DNA of 64,000 bases. It comes from Bradyrhizobium sp. Rc3b (GTDB taxonomy: Bacteria; Pseudomonadota; Alphaproteobacteria; Rhizobiales; Xanthobacteraceae). How positions within the stretch are numbered: position 1 is the stretch's first letter; the number at the start of each line of letters is the position of its first letter. The notes under the pieces were generated by a model. It had not been told where the DNA came from. It was given only the letters and a program-made list of their open reading frames with translations, and did not search any database. Positions 1 through 7,845 of this stretch are shown here, piece by piece. The position numbers were made by a program, and so were the translations under genes. The stretch spans positions 124,001-188,000 of the forward strand of contig NZ_FOUS01000012.1 of NCBI RefSeq assembly GCF_900114915.1, given 5' to 3'.

Positions 1-825
1 GTAGGCGTTGGCGCCGGTCGGCATCGCCGCGAACAGCACGACGACGCCGGCAGCGATCGGCGGCAGGTCGAGCAGCTTGGCCAGCACGAATGCAGCCGCC
101 GGCATCGCCGCTAGCTTCAGCGCGCACATCACCAGGATGCTCAGCTTCTCGCCCTTCACCTCGAAGCGAAACAGGTTGATGCCGAGCGCGATCAGCGCGG
201 TCGGCGAGCCCGCCTGCGCCAGCAGTTCGATGGTGCGGTCGACGACGGGGGTGAGGCCGAGGCCGGTGAAACGCCAGATCACGCCAAAGCCGATCGCCAG
301 CATCAGCGGATTGCGGGCGAGATCCGTGAGCACGGGCCAGATCACCGACAGCGCCGAGCCGGTCCGCTTGCGGTTGACCAGCTCCATCTGCAGGATGCCG
401 CAGAGCCAGAGCAGCGGCGTGTTCACCGACAGGATCAGCGCCATCGGGCCTGCGGCCTCATTGCCGAGCGCCGAGAGCGTCAGGGGAATGCCGAGCATCA
501 CGATGTTGCCGTAGACCGAGCCGATCGCGAACACGACGCCGTCCTCGCGATCTTCGCGCCGCGCGCGCAGCAGCGCCGAGATCGCCAGCGCCGCGATCCA
601 GATGACGGCCAGCGCGCCGTAATAGGCGCCCCACATCCGGTAGGGGCTGACGTCTGGGAATTCCGACACGACGATGGTGCGGAACAGCAGCGCCGGGATC
701 GCGATGCTGAAGGCGAACTCGGAGATGCCCTTGTGCGCGCTCTCCGAGACGAAGCGAAACAGCACCGCGGCATAGCCGGACGCGATCAGCGCAAACACCG
801 GCGCGACGATCAGCAATGTGGCCAT
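1..825 (-). CDS. AEC family transporter (auxin efflux carrier type), 3' end cut by window
   Basis: Integral membrane permease of the AEC family, whose bacterial members move dicarboxylates such as malonate or malate. The 275 visible residues start MATLLIVAPVFALI and are almost wholly hydrophobic helices. The family's C-terminal-half signature, FAAMPTGANAY, lies at the window edge, so about 35-40 residues are missing. The ATG at 825 follows the stop of the CoA-ester lyase by only 6 bp, so it is the third gene of a minus-strand operon with the CoA-transferase and lyase. The substrate is not readable from the sequence; the operon suggests an organic acid that becomes a CoA ester. Confidence 0.88.
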   Translation of the reverse strand, partial: MATLLIVAPVFALIASGYAAVLFRFVSESAHKGISEFAFSIAIPALLFRTIVVSEFPDVSPYRMWGAYYGALAVIWIAALAISALLRARREDREDGVVFAIGSVYGNIVMLGIPLTLSALGNEAAGPMALILSVNTPLLWLCGILQMELVNRKRTGSALSVIWPVLTDLARNPLMLAIGFGVIWRFTGLGLTPVVDRTIELLAQAGSPTALIALGINLFRFEVKGEKLSILVMCALKLAAMPAAAFVLAKLLDLPPIAAGVVVLFAAMPTGANAY

Positions 826-831
826 GCGCCG

Positions 832-1755
832 CTACGACCCCAGCTCGATGATCCGGCGCGCCATCCGCACATTGGCATAGTCGATCATCTTGCCGTCCAG
901 CGTCACCGCGCCCTGTCCTTTCGCCTCCGCCTGCTCCATGGCGTCGACGATCCGCCGCGCCTGGGCCAGCTCCTGCTCCGACGGCATGAACGCGCGCAGC
1001 GTCGGCTCGATCTGGTCGGGATGGATGACCTGCTTGCCGTCGAACCCCATCGCCGCGGCCTTTTGCGCGCTGCTTTCGGTCAGCCTGGCATCGCGGAACG
1101 CGCCGCAGGGGCCGTCGATGGCGTGAAGGCCGTGCGCGCGGGCGGCCACGAGGACGCGCATCATCGGATAGGCAAACAGGTCGAGCGGGGCGGAGGCATA
1201 GCCGCTTTGCGCCGATCCCACGTGACGATAGCCGTCCGGCGACACGCCGATGTCGGAGGAGCGGGCGCCGATCGACGCCGCGAAATCGCCGACGCCGAGA
1301 TGCAGCACGGCGACGCTGGCGTGGCACGCAGCGAGCGTGTCGACATTGACGAGGCCGAGCGCGGTCTCGATCAGTAATTCCAGCGCGACCGGCGCGGGGC
1401 GATCGGGGTTAGCTGCCCGCAACTGCTCGGCAATGCCGGCGATGTCGCTGGCGCGCTCCGCCTTCGGCACGATCACCGCATCCAACCGCGGAAGTGCGAC
1501 CAGCGCGCGGATCTCTTGCGCGATGAAGGGGCTGTCGACGGCGTTGATCCTCACCGTGACGCGCTTGTTGCCCCAGTCGAGCGAGGCGAGGGACTGGACA
1601 GCTTCCTCCAGCGCAAGGCCCTTCTCGGACGGCGGCACCGCGTCCTCGAGATCCATGAACACCGCATCCGCCGTTGAGGCCGCTGCCTTGGCGACAAGAC
1701 GGGAGCGATGCGCGGGAACGGCGAGGTAGGCCCGCGTGGGCCGCAGCGAGACCAT
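832..1755 (-). CDS. HpcH/HpaI-CitE family CoA ester lyase
   Basis: A 307-residue CitE-like TIM-barrel lyase, the family that cleaves citryl-, citramalyl- or malyl-CoA esters. Visible landmarks are the N-terminal strand RAYLAVPAH, MDLEDAV (34-40), RIN around Arg70, LLIETALG with the probable Mg2+ ligand Glu130, and LHLGVGDFA with Asp157. An upstream in-frame extension exists, but the ATG at 1755 matches the family N terminus and sits 2 bp after the stop of the CoA-transferase. That spacing suggests translational coupling: the transferase would make the acyl-CoA that this enzyme cleaves. The exact substrate is unknown. Confidence 0.88.
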   Translation of the reverse strand: MVSLRPTRAYLAVPAHRSRLVAKAAASTADAVFMDLEDAVPPSEKGLALEEAVQSLASLDWGNKRVTVRINAVDSPFIAQEIRALVALPRLDAVIVPKAERASDIAGIAEQLRAANPDRPAPVALELLIETALGLVNVDTLAACHASVAVLHLGVGDFAASIGARSSDIGVSPDGYRHVGSAQSGYASAPLDLFAYPMMRVLVAARAHGLHAIDGPCGAFRDARLTESSAQKAAAMGFDGKQVIHPDQIEPTLRAFMPSEQELAQARRIVDAMEQAEAKGQGAVTLDGKMIDYANVRMARRIIELGS

Positions 1756-1757
1756 CG

Positions 1758-2924
1758 TCAAATGTCCTTCGCCAGACCGAGTTCGCTGAGGATAGCCTGG
1801 TTGTGCTGTCCCACATCCGGCACCGGATCCATCCGCGGCTTGACGCCTGGAATGGTCAGCGCAGGCAGGAAGCTCATCACCGGCCCGCACGGCGAGCCGA
1901 CGCTCTGCACCCGGGACCGCGCGCGGAGCTGCTCATGCGCCAGGAAAGCCTCGACCGAGTTCAGATGCGCGTTGGCGATCGCGGCCTCATCCAGCAGTCG
2001 CAGCACCTCTTCGCTGGTCATGGATGCAAAGCGCTGCTCGATATGCGCCTGTAGCTCGTCGCGGTTCTGCATGCGCAGCGGATTGGTGCGGAAGCGCAGG
2101 TCGTCGGCAAAGCCGGCATCGCCGAGCACGATGCTGCACAGCGACCGCCATTCCCGATCGTTCTGGATGCCGAAGAAGATCGTGTTGCCGTCGCCGACCC
2201 GGAACGGGCCATACGGCGCGATCGTCGCATGCCTGGCGCCGGTTCGCGGCAGCGGCCGGCCCGTGCTGTGCGTGTAGAAGGCGGGATAGCTCATCCAGTC
2301 GGTGATGGAGTCGAACAGCGAGGCCTGGAAGGCGGTGCCCTTGCCGGTCCGCTCGCGACGGTACAGCGCCATCAGCACGCCGTTGAGGATGTACATGCCG
2401 GTGGCGATATCGACCACCGACAGCCCGACCTTGGCCGGCTCCGCCTCGGTGCCGTTGATGGCGAGAACCCCGGCCTCGCACTGGACCAGGAGATCATAGG
2501 CCTTCTTGTCGCTGTAGGGGCCGCCAGTGCCATAGCCCGAGACGTCGCAGGCGATGATGCGCGGATACTTTCGCAACAGCGATGCGGCATCGAGGCCGAG
2601 CCGCTCGGCAGCGCCGGGCGCGAGGTTCTGGATGAACACATCGGCCCGCGGCAGCAGGGCGTCGAGCACCTTGCGGCCGTCCTCGCTCTTGATGTCGATG
2701 GCGAGGCTTTCCTTGGAGCGGTTGGTCCAGACGAACTGGCTCGACATGCCGTTCATCACGTGGTCGTAGTCCCGGCAGAAGTCGCCCGCGCCCGGCCGCT
2801 CGATCTTGATCACCCGCGCGCCCCAGTCCGCCAGGTGCCGGCTCGCCAGCGGCGCCGCGATCGCCTGCTCGAGCGAGACCACCGTGACGCCGGACAGCGG
2901 CAGCTCCGCTTCATTCGCTTCCAT
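1758..2924 (-). CDS. CaiB/BaiF family III CoA-transferase
   Basis: A 388-residue family III CoA-transferase, which moves CoA between carboxylic acids through an aspartyl-CoA thioester. The N terminus (LSGVTVVSLEQAIAAPLASRHLADWGA) is typical, and the catalytic Asp is predicted as Asp144 in the KKAYDLLVQCEAG segment. The ATG at 2924 is preceded by an AGAGGAAG ribosome binding site; a longer in-frame extension has no support. First gene of the operon with the CitE-like lyase and AEC permease. Transferase plus lyase is the arrangement of itaconate/citramalate and related dicarboxylate routes, but no hydratase gene is present here, so the pathway assignment is inference. Confidence 0.9.
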   Translation of the reverse strand: MEANEAELPLSGVTVVSLEQAIAAPLASRHLADWGARVIKIERPGAGDFCRDYDHVMNGMSSQFVWTNRSKESLAIDIKSEDGRKVLDALLPRADVFIQNLAPGAAERLGLDAASLLRKYPRIIACDVSGYGTGGPYSDKKAYDLLVQCEAGVLAINGTEAEPAKVGLSVVDIATGMYILNGVLMALYRRERTGKGTAFQASLFDSITDWMSYPAFYTHSTGRPLPRTGARHATIAPYGPFRVGDGNTIFFGIQNDREWRSLCSIVLGDAGFADDLRFRTNPLRMQNRDELQAHIEQRFASMTSEEVLRLLDEAAIANAHLNSVEAFLAHEQLRARSRVQSVGSPCGPVMSFLPALTIPGVKPRMDPVPDVGQHNQAILSELGLAKDI

Positions 2925-3332
2925 GAGATCGCTTCCTCTCGTGCGCTTTTCGACCAGCGCAGGAGACAGGCCGATCACCCCACGCGCATCTTTTTGGATG
3001 GGACATGATGCCCCCGTTTTGCCCGACAAGTCAAACCTGGTTTCGTCAAATCCTAAGACGAAATGCGCTGCGATTACCGTGGCTTGGCTACTGTGCATGG
3101 GGTTGTTTTCGCAGTTTTGTGTCTGAGGGCGAGACCCTTTCCTCGGCCACACCTGTCATCCTCCGCCTTGTGCGCAATTGCGCACAAGGCCGGGCGACGA
3201 CAGTGGAGAGGTTGCCGAGCGGCACCCGCCTGTTGCCGAGACCGCACAGGTCCGACCTTTCGCATCTGCCCTCGTTGCCAACGAACCGCCGTTCACCCAC
3301 TATTCCCTCCGACTCGACATGTGGGGGGATCG
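2925..3332. other. gene-free intergenic region, 408 bp
   Basis: No supported gene. It carries the upstream region of the CoA-transferase operon on the minus strand and of the secreted four-Cys protein on the plus strand. A 26-bp perfect palindrome lies near its centre. The open frames crossing it are extensions or antisense shadows. Confidence 0.6.
3165..3190. repeat. 26-bp perfect palindrome
   Basis: A perfect self-complementary sequence with half-site GCCTTGTGCGCAA, centred at 3177/3178. There is no loop, so as RNA it would fold only weakly; as DNA it is a symmetrical dimer site or the tip of a repetitive palindromic element. No T-run follows, so it is not an intrinsic terminator. Confidence 0.7.
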
Positions 3333-3671
3333 ATGCCGGCGTTTCGCTTCAAGACATCCTTGGCTGCTGCAACCCTCGGGATGGCCCTGGCCGTTCTGAT
3401 CCAGCCCGGTACCGGCTTCGCCTACACCCCGGAGGAGCAGCAGGCCTGCACGCCGGATGCGATGCGGCTGTGCGGCGAGTTCGTGCCGAACGTCGACGCC
3501 ATCACCGCCTGCATGATCAAGAAGAAGGCGCAGCTCTCGCCGCAATGCCGGGTGTTCTTCCGTCCCGGACCCGAGCCGGGTGAGGCCCGCGCCGGCAAGC
3601 CGACCAGCATCGCGCCCAAAACCGCGAAGAAGAGCACCAAGCCCAAGAAGAAAAAGACCAGCGACGGCTGA
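3333..3671 (+). CDS. small secreted four-cysteine protein
   Basis: A 112-residue protein with a Sec signal peptide (residues 1-30, cleavage after GTGFA). The compact mature domain holds Cys39, Cys47, Cys60 and Cys72, and is followed by a Lys/Pro-rich tail ending KPKKKKTSDG. The pattern ACxxDAxxLC ... ITACMxxxxxxLSxxC resembles the Cys-rich repeat proteins common in Rhizobiales, probably two periplasmic disulfides. The ATG at 3333 is chosen because the signal peptide begins there; the longer upstream frame has no ribosome binding site. Function unknown. Confidence 0.8.
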   Translation: MPAFRFKTSLAAATLGMALAVLIQPGTGFAYTPEEQQACTPDAMRLCGEFVPNVDAITACMIKKKAQLSPQCRVFFRPGPEPGEARAGKPTSIAPKTAKKSTKPKKKKTSDG

Positions 3672-4031
3672 GCGCGGGATAGCCCGCGTTCCTTATCCGA
3701 AACTTCGTAATGTAACGGACTCCTTTTGTTCGCGCAGGCCGCGCTGATGCCTGCGGCAATTGCGAATGTGCGAAGGAAAAGAGTCGGGTAAGGGTTTGCG
3801 CGGGAAGGTTGCATTCCGCTTGGTCCCGTTCGGCTGCTCAAAGAACGCACAGACGCTCGCGCGGGCGGTGTTTCGCTGCCGGTGGTCTCTTGTCGTGCGA
3901 CGCAGTGTGACTCAAAAGCCAACACGCCTTGTTATTTCGTGGCGGCAACGCAACCCCCGATAAATTTTTCTTTCACGAATCAGCGCGGTGATTCATTTTC
4001 GCGGCCTAGGGTCAATCTGGAGGCCGAAGGT
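3672..4031. other. gene-free intergenic region upstream of parA-like gene
   Basis: About 360 bp with no convincing gene. A short GC hairpin follows the stop of the preceding gene, and an AT-rich stretch near 3960-3985 could hold the parA-like promoter, though I cannot assign -35/-10 boxes with confidence. Confidence 0.4.
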
Positions 4032-4709
4032 ATGAACGTTATTGTTTTTGCATCGCGTAAAGGCGGCTCGGGCAAGAGTACCCTAGCCGCGCATCTCGCC
4101 GCACAGATCAAGGCGAGCAAGCAGGTCATGCTCGTGGACGCGGACCCGCAGGGCTCGCTGACGCTGTGGCACAAGCTGCGTGGCACCAACGAGCCGCCGA
4201 TCAAGGCGGCGGTGAACTCCGTCAGCGGCATCGTCTCCGCTGCCAAGCGCGACGGTTATGAATGGGTGTTGATCGACACGCCGCCGAACCTCTCGGCCGT
4301 CGTCGACGACGCGATCAAGAACGCGACGATGGTGGTCATTCCGGCGCGTCCCGGCGTGTTCGACGTCAACGCGGTGCAGGAAACCATCCAGATGTGCCGC
4401 GCGGCGCGCAAGCCCTATGCGGTCGTGCTCAACGGTGCGCCGGCCAAGCGCGACGAAGCCGAAAGCCCGATCGTCACCATCGCCCGCGAAGCGCTGGCGA
4501 AATTCCGGGCTCCGGTGTGGGGCGGCCAGATCACCAACCGTTCGGATCTCTTGATGGCGCTGAGCCACGGCGAGGGCGCGCGGGAATACCAGGCCGAGAG
4601 CCGTGCGGCCCAGGAAATCGCAAGGCTGTGGGCGGCGATCGAGCGTTCAGTTAAGGCCATTCGCGGCACGGCGTCGGCGTCCGGCGCAATGCACAAGCAG
4701 GCTGCTTAA
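4032..4709 (+). CDS. orphan ParA/MinD-type partitioning ATPase
   Basis: A 225-residue deviant-Walker ATPase of the ParA/Soj superfamily. KGGSGKS (10-16) contains both the signature Lys10 and the P-loop Lys; LVDADPQG (35-41) is the switch I region; VLIDTPP holds the Walker B Asp82. Such proteins dimerise on DNA or membrane with ATP and position plasmids, chromosomes or protein clusters. No ParB or parS is visible nearby, so it is probably a single-gene positioning or cell-surface ParA rather than the chromosome partition system. GGAG lies upstream of the ATG at 4032, and a strong terminator follows. Confidence 0.88.
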   Translation: MNVIVFASRKGGSGKSTLAAHLAAQIKASKQVMLVDADPQGSLTLWHKLRGTNEPPIKAAVNSVSGIVSAAKRDGYEWVLIDTPPNLSAVVDDAIKNATMVVIPARPGVFDVNAVQETIQMCRAARKPYAVVLNGAPAKRDEAESPIVTIAREALAKFRAPVWGGQITNRSDLLMALSHGEGAREYQAESRAAQEIARLWAAIERSVKAIRGTASASGAMHKQAA

Positions 4710-4734
4710 TTTCATTATTCATTTCCCCGGACGA

Positions 4735-4762
4735 AAAACGCGCGGGAACGTCCGCGCGTTTT
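4735..4762 (+). terminator. intrinsic terminator after parA-like gene
   Basis: Perfect 11-bp stem AAAACGCGCGG / CCGCGCGTTTT with a 6-nt loop, 26 bp after the parA stop. The flanking A and T runs make it usable in both directions, so it may also serve the small minus-strand gene that ends at 4789. Confidence 0.75.
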
Positions 4763-4788
4763 GCGTTTTCGGGATCTGCTGAAGGAGG

Positions 4789-4953
4789 CTACGCCACCAT
4801 CAGCGTGTAGAACACGATGACCGGCGACATCGTCAGGATCACCGACCAGATGCCGGCGGCCCAGAGAATGTCCTCGGTGGTAAAGCTCTGCTCGGTGGAC
4901 AGCTTCTCCTGTCCGGCGCCGAAATGCGACGCCAATTCATTATGACTATTCAT
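4789..4953 (-). CDS. small single-pass membrane protein, 54 aa
   Basis: A short protein read directly from the minus strand: start MNSHNELASH, end VIVFYTLMVA. A polar N-terminal 25 residues is followed by one hydrophobic helix (about 30-52) containing WAAGIWSVILTMSP. Its C-terminal half aligns with that of the 48-residue protein encoded at 5086-5232 (W-x-V-x-L-x-x-x-P then a hydrophobic end), so the two look like tandem divergent paralogues. A G-rich stretch lies 4-9 nt before the ATG. Function unknown. Confidence 0.65.
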   Translation of the reverse strand: MNSHNELASHFGAGQEKLSTEQSFTTEDILWAAGIWSVILTMSPVIVFYTLMVA

Positions 4954-5085
4954 AAACGCCCCCGCGATTTCTTCGCTTATGGGCGTGAACGATACGCGGG
5001 ATGTTTTAAGATTCCGGCTTGCAAACCGCTGCGCATTTTGAGCGCATTTGTGACGGCCGCTTAACCATCCGCGCGACGTGCCGCC

Positions 5086-5232
5086 TCAGGCGAGCCAGAC
5101 GCGAAACAGCAGCGCCGGCATCAGGCCGAGCATCACGGCCCAGAAGCCGAACGACGATACGACGAGAATTCCCTGCAAAAGATCGGCCGGCGCGAATTGC
5201 TGCGCGGCCGTAGGCCGGGTGCGATGTCCCAT
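5086..5232 (-). CDS. small single-pass membrane protein, 48 aa
   Basis: A second tiny membrane protein (MGHRTRPTAAQQF ... ALLFRVWLA) with one helix rich in Phe/Val/Leu and the segment GFWAVMLGLMP. An ATG six bases further upstream (5238) is in frame, but its AGAGGGGA ribosome binding site would abut it; the ATG at 5232 has proper spacing, so it is preferred. Related in layout and C-terminal motif to the neighbour at 4789-4953. No known family recognised. Confidence 0.65.
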   Translation of the reverse strand: MGHRTRPTAAQQFAPADLLQGILVVSSFGFWAVMLGLMPALLFRVWLA

Positions 5233-5356
5233 GGTCATTCCCCTCTGGAAGTTCCTGGAGAGCAACGATAGGGACGGACGGGTAAACGAGACGTGGATGC
5301 GCCATGCGGCAGCAGCGAAGGCCGTTGGGGCGCGGTTAACCAAGGGGCGGCGCTCT

Positions 5357-5540
5357 TACCCTCCCCTGGAGGGGTCCGGGACGAGCGAAGCTCGCCCGTG
5401 GGTCGGCTCACATGAGCGCAGCGAAATGTGAGACGGGGTGGGGTGACGGTCTCGCCACATCCGACAGTGCCCGAGTTGCGAGATCACCCTACCCCGCTCG
5501 CGCTTCGCGCGATCGACCCTCCCCCTCCAGGGGAGGGTGA
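5357..5540. repeat. long imperfect inverted repeat, family A
   Basis: Begins TACCCTCCCCTGGAGGGG and ends with the inverse CCCCTCCAGGGGAGGGT, enclosing further short palindromes. A sister copy with the same ends lies at 21041-21200. It is non-coding and sits between convergent or tail-end genes, like the REP-type elements of Bradyrhizobium. Confidence 0.75.
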
Positions 5541-5548
5541 ACGAGAAA

Positions 5549-6457
5549 CTACGCCGCCACCTTCGTCCGTCGCTCGATCTCGCGATCGATCGCGGCCGCG
5601 AGCTCGCTGCTCACTTCCACCATTGGCAGGCGCACTTCTGGGCTGTCGATCAGGCCGCATCGCCACAGCCAGTACTTTGCCGGCGCCGGGCTCGGCTCGG
5701 TGAACAGCAGCCGCGTCAGATCGGCGACCTCGTGCCAGCGCGCCTGCGCCGCGTCATGGTTGCCGCGCTTCGCTTCCGCATACACCGCCGCGAACGTCGC
5801 GGTCTCGACATGAGCGGAGAGCACGATGCCGCCGTCGGCGCCGTCGCTGAGCGCCTCGAAAAAGTTCGCGTCCTCGCCCGTGAGCACGCGAAACTCCTTC
5901 GGCCGGTCGCGCAAGAGCGCGATCGATTGCTCGCGGCTCGCGCCGCAATCCTTCAAGCCTATGATGTTGGGATGCTCGGCGAGCCGCAGCATGGTCTGGT
6001 TGGTGATGTTCACCGAGGTGCGATAGGGAATGTTGTAGAGCGCAAGCGGCCAAGCGGCGTGATCGGCGAGCGTCTCGAAATGCGCCAAGAGGCCGCGCTG
6101 CGAGGGGCGCACATAATAAGGGCTTGCGATCAGATAACCGTCGATCGGCCAGTCCGCGGTCTCGTCGAGACGGTCCTTCAGCCGCGAGGTGTCCGCGCCC
6201 GACAGCCCGAGGCAGATCGGCAGGGTGCGCCGGCTCGCCGCCATCTCGTCGCGCACGATGGCGACGAGACGTTCGAGCTCGGCCTCGCGCAACGTCATGC
6301 CTTCACCCGAGGTCGCCCCCAGGATGAATCCGTCGATGCCTTGCGCGCTGTAATGTCGCGTCAGCCGCCGCAGCGATCGCTCGTCGAGCGCGCCGCCCTG
6401 AAACGGCGTCACCAGCGGCAGCCACAGCCCGTGCAAATGATCTTCAAGTCCGGTCAT
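5549..6457 (-). CDS. dihydrodipicolinate synthase / N-acetylneuraminate lyase family aldolase
   Basis: A 302-residue class I aldolase of the DapA/NanA family, which condenses or cleaves pyruvate through a Schiff base. Visible: GATSGEG (47-53, the G-T/S-x-G-E loop), SPYY (112-115), YNIPYRT with Arg146, and Schiff-base Lys169 in IIGLKD. An AAGGAGATGG ribosome binding site precedes the ATG at 6457. The true dapA of this group normally precedes smpB, which is absent here, so this is more likely a paralogue acting on another 2-keto acid. Substrate not determinable. Confidence 0.85.
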   Translation of the reverse strand: MTGLEDHLHGLWLPLVTPFQGGALDERSLRRLTRHYSAQGIDGFILGATSGEGMTLREAELERLVAIVRDEMAASRRTLPICLGLSGADTSRLKDRLDETADWPIDGYLIASPYYVRPSQRGLLAHFETLADHAAWPLALYNIPYRTSVNITNQTMLRLAEHPNIIGLKDCGASREQSIALLRDRPKEFRVLTGEDANFFEALSDGADGGIVLSAHVETATFAAVYAEAKRGNHDAAQARWHEVADLTRLLFTEPSPAPAKYWLWRCGLIDSPEVRLPMVEVSSELAAAIDREIERRTKVAA

Positions 6458-6500
6458 GTTTCCATCTCCTTCTCGGGAAACCTGAGACGGAGGGCACATG

Positions 6501-6530
6501 AAAAAACCCCGTCCAGGCGGCGGGGTTTTC
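6501..6530 (-). terminator. intrinsic terminator of candidate sRNA
   Basis: On the minus strand a 9-bp stem AAAACCCCG / CGGGGTTTT with a 9-nt loop is followed by a run of six T. It lies upstream of the dapA-like gene and downstream of the terminator for the LysR gene, so it must end a separate minus-strand transcript. Confidence 0.75.
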
Positions 6531-6647
6531 GGGATTGCAGCGATGACGAAGCCGGTCTAGCGCGCGCAAAACTCCGAGGTCCCCGGATGGGGGCCTTTTT
6601 TCGAGGCGATCGCCTTCGACGAGATTGCGCACGACTTCGTGATCATC
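6501..6647 (-). ncRNA. candidate small RNA, about 147 nt, unknown family
   Basis: Between two minus-strand terminators lies a unit with its own promoter (TTGACA, 17-bp spacer, CATCAT) and intrinsic terminator. The predicted 5' end GATGATCACGAAG (6647-6635) pairs with CTTCGTCATC (6551-6542), leaving only a three-base bulge. An inner stem TGCGCAA / TTGCGCG (about 6631-6625 with 6570-6562) and two small hairpins, around GGCGATCGCC and CCCCCATCCGGGG, complete a compact fold. The only reading frame on this strand (MITKSCAIS..., 29 codons) has no ribosome binding site. It does not match 4.5S, tmRNA or RNase P features I know; 6S is possible but not shown. Confidence 0.5.
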
Positions 6648-6652
6648 TGCAA

Positions 6653-6681
6653 ATGATGCGGGGTATGCCTGGAACTGTCAA
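6653..6681 (-). promoter_or_regulatory. sigma-70 type promoter of the candidate sRNA
   Basis: Minus strand: perfect -35 box TTGACA (6681-6676), 17-bp spacer, -10 box CATCAT (6658-6653). The expected start site falls at about 6647, exactly where the closing stem of the candidate RNA begins. Confidence 0.5.
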
Positions 6682-6712
6682 TACACGCGGAGGGCGAAGG
6701 CCGATTTGACCG

Positions 6713-6742
6713 AAAAAAAGCCGGGCTCGAACGAGCCCGGCT
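6713..6742 (-). terminator. intrinsic terminator downstream of LysR gene
   Basis: Minus strand AGCCGGGCTCG...CGAGCCCGGCT followed by seven T. It lies 175 bp after the stop of the LysR-type regulator and ends that transcript before the sRNA promoter. Confidence 0.75.
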
Positions 6743-6916
6743 TAAGGTATTGGCCACGTGAGGCCGACACAATCACCTTCCAAGAGGGATTACTGAACTC
6801 CCGCGCCACTGGAGGAGGGGGACAAATGCGCAACGCGAAGGCTCAGCGTGCAAACAGTATGAGCTTGACGAGCGCCATGCAGCAACAGCCGAGGCCGCAT
6901 GTCAGTCATGCGGAAA

Positions 6917-7840
6917 TCAGGACGGCCAGCGCTGCGCCTTGCTCACCACGAAGTCGCGGAACACCTGCACGCGCGCGACCGTCTTCAACTCTTCGGGATA
7001 GACAAAATACGTATCGAGCTGGATCGAATCCGACTCGCCGAACAGCTGCACGAGTTTGCTCTGTTCCTCGACGAGGTAGTCGGGCAGCGCCGCGATGCCG
7101 AGGCCCTGCTGACAGGCGCGCACGAGACCGAGGATGTTGTTGACCCTGAAATAGGCTTCGCGCGGACCCGAGCCGTTGCGGCCCGCTTCGACCAGCCAGT
7201 TGCGGTTCTGCAGATGCGGCGCGAAGTTGCCGTCCGAGAGCGTGATGATGCGGTGGGAGTCGAGCTCCTCCAGCGTGCGCGGCGTGCCGAAGCGCTTGAT
7301 GTATTCCGGCGAGCAATAGGCGTGGAAGCCCATCGCGAACAGCTTGCGCTGGATGAGATCCGGCTGCGTCGGCTTGCGGGTGCGGATCGCGACGTCGGCC
7401 TCGCGCATCGACAGGTCGAGCTCCTCGTCGGTGACGATCAGGGAGATCCGGATTTCCGGATAGAGCGCGGTGAACTCGCCGAGCCGCGGGATCAGCCAGT
7501 TGATGCCGACGCCGGGCGTGGTGGTGATCTTGAGGTCGCCGCTCGGCCGCTCGCGGCTGTCGGTCAGCTTGGCGCGCGCCGCCTGGAGCTGCATGAACAC
7601 GTCATGCGCGGTGCGGAACAGCAAATCGCCCTGCTCGGTGAGGATCAGGCCGCGGGCATGGCGGTGGAACAGCGAGACTGAAAGCTCCTGCTCCAGCGCC
7701 GAGACCTGGCGCGACACCGCCGATTGCGACAGGCCGAGCTGCTCGCCCGCATGCGTGAAGCTGCCCGCTTCCGCCGCCGCGTGAAACACCTTCAGCTTGT
7801 CCCAGTCCATATCCGTAAATCCGTCGCGTGTTCGGGGCAT
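6917..7840 (-). CDS. LysR family transcriptional regulator
   Basis: A LysR-type regulator with an N-terminal winged helix-turn-helix (WDKLKVFHAAAEAGSFTHAGEQLGLSQ region) and a C-terminal periplasmic-binding-like effector domain. Two starts are possible: ATG at 7840 (307 aa, GGAATAA upstream) or ATG at 7810 (297 aa, MDWDKLKVFH, matching the common N terminus of this subfamily). The stop of trxB lies 6 bp before the longer start, so both genes probably share a transcript. Effector and targets unknown; this trxB-LysR pairing hints at a redox-linked role, which is inference only. Confidence 0.88.
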   Translation of the reverse strand: MPRTRDGFTDMDWDKLKVFHAAAEAGSFTHAGEQLGLSQSAVSRQVSALEQELSVSLFHRHARGLILTEQGDLLFRTAHDVFMQLQAARAKLTDSRERPSGDLKITTTPGVGINWLIPRLGEFTALYPEIRISLIVTDEELDLSMREADVAIRTRKPTQPDLIQRKLFAMGFHAYCSPEYIKRFGTPRTLEELDSHRIITLSDGNFAPHLQNRNWLVEAGRNGSGPREAYFRVNNILGLVRACQQGLGIAALPDYLVEEQSKLVQLFGESDSIQLDTYFVYPEELKTVARVQVFRDFVVSKAQRWPS

Positions 7841-7845
7841 GATCT

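Noticed and set aside
6557..6646. 29-codon minus-strand frame (MITKSCAIS...) inside the candidate sRNA
   Set aside because: No ribosome binding site and it starts at the predicted 5' end; base pairing explains the sequence better. A leaderless peptide cannot be fully excluded.
5549..6647. dapA-smpB-ssrA arrangement, with the RNA as tmRNA
   Set aside because: No smpB, no tag-peptide reading frame and no tRNA-Ala-like domain in the candidate RNA.
6825..7143. Plus-strand ATG with strong AGGAGGGGG ribosome site, frame running into the LysR gene
   Set aside because: Frame is Arg/Ser-rich and antisense to conserved LysR codons; the ribosome-site match alone is not enough.
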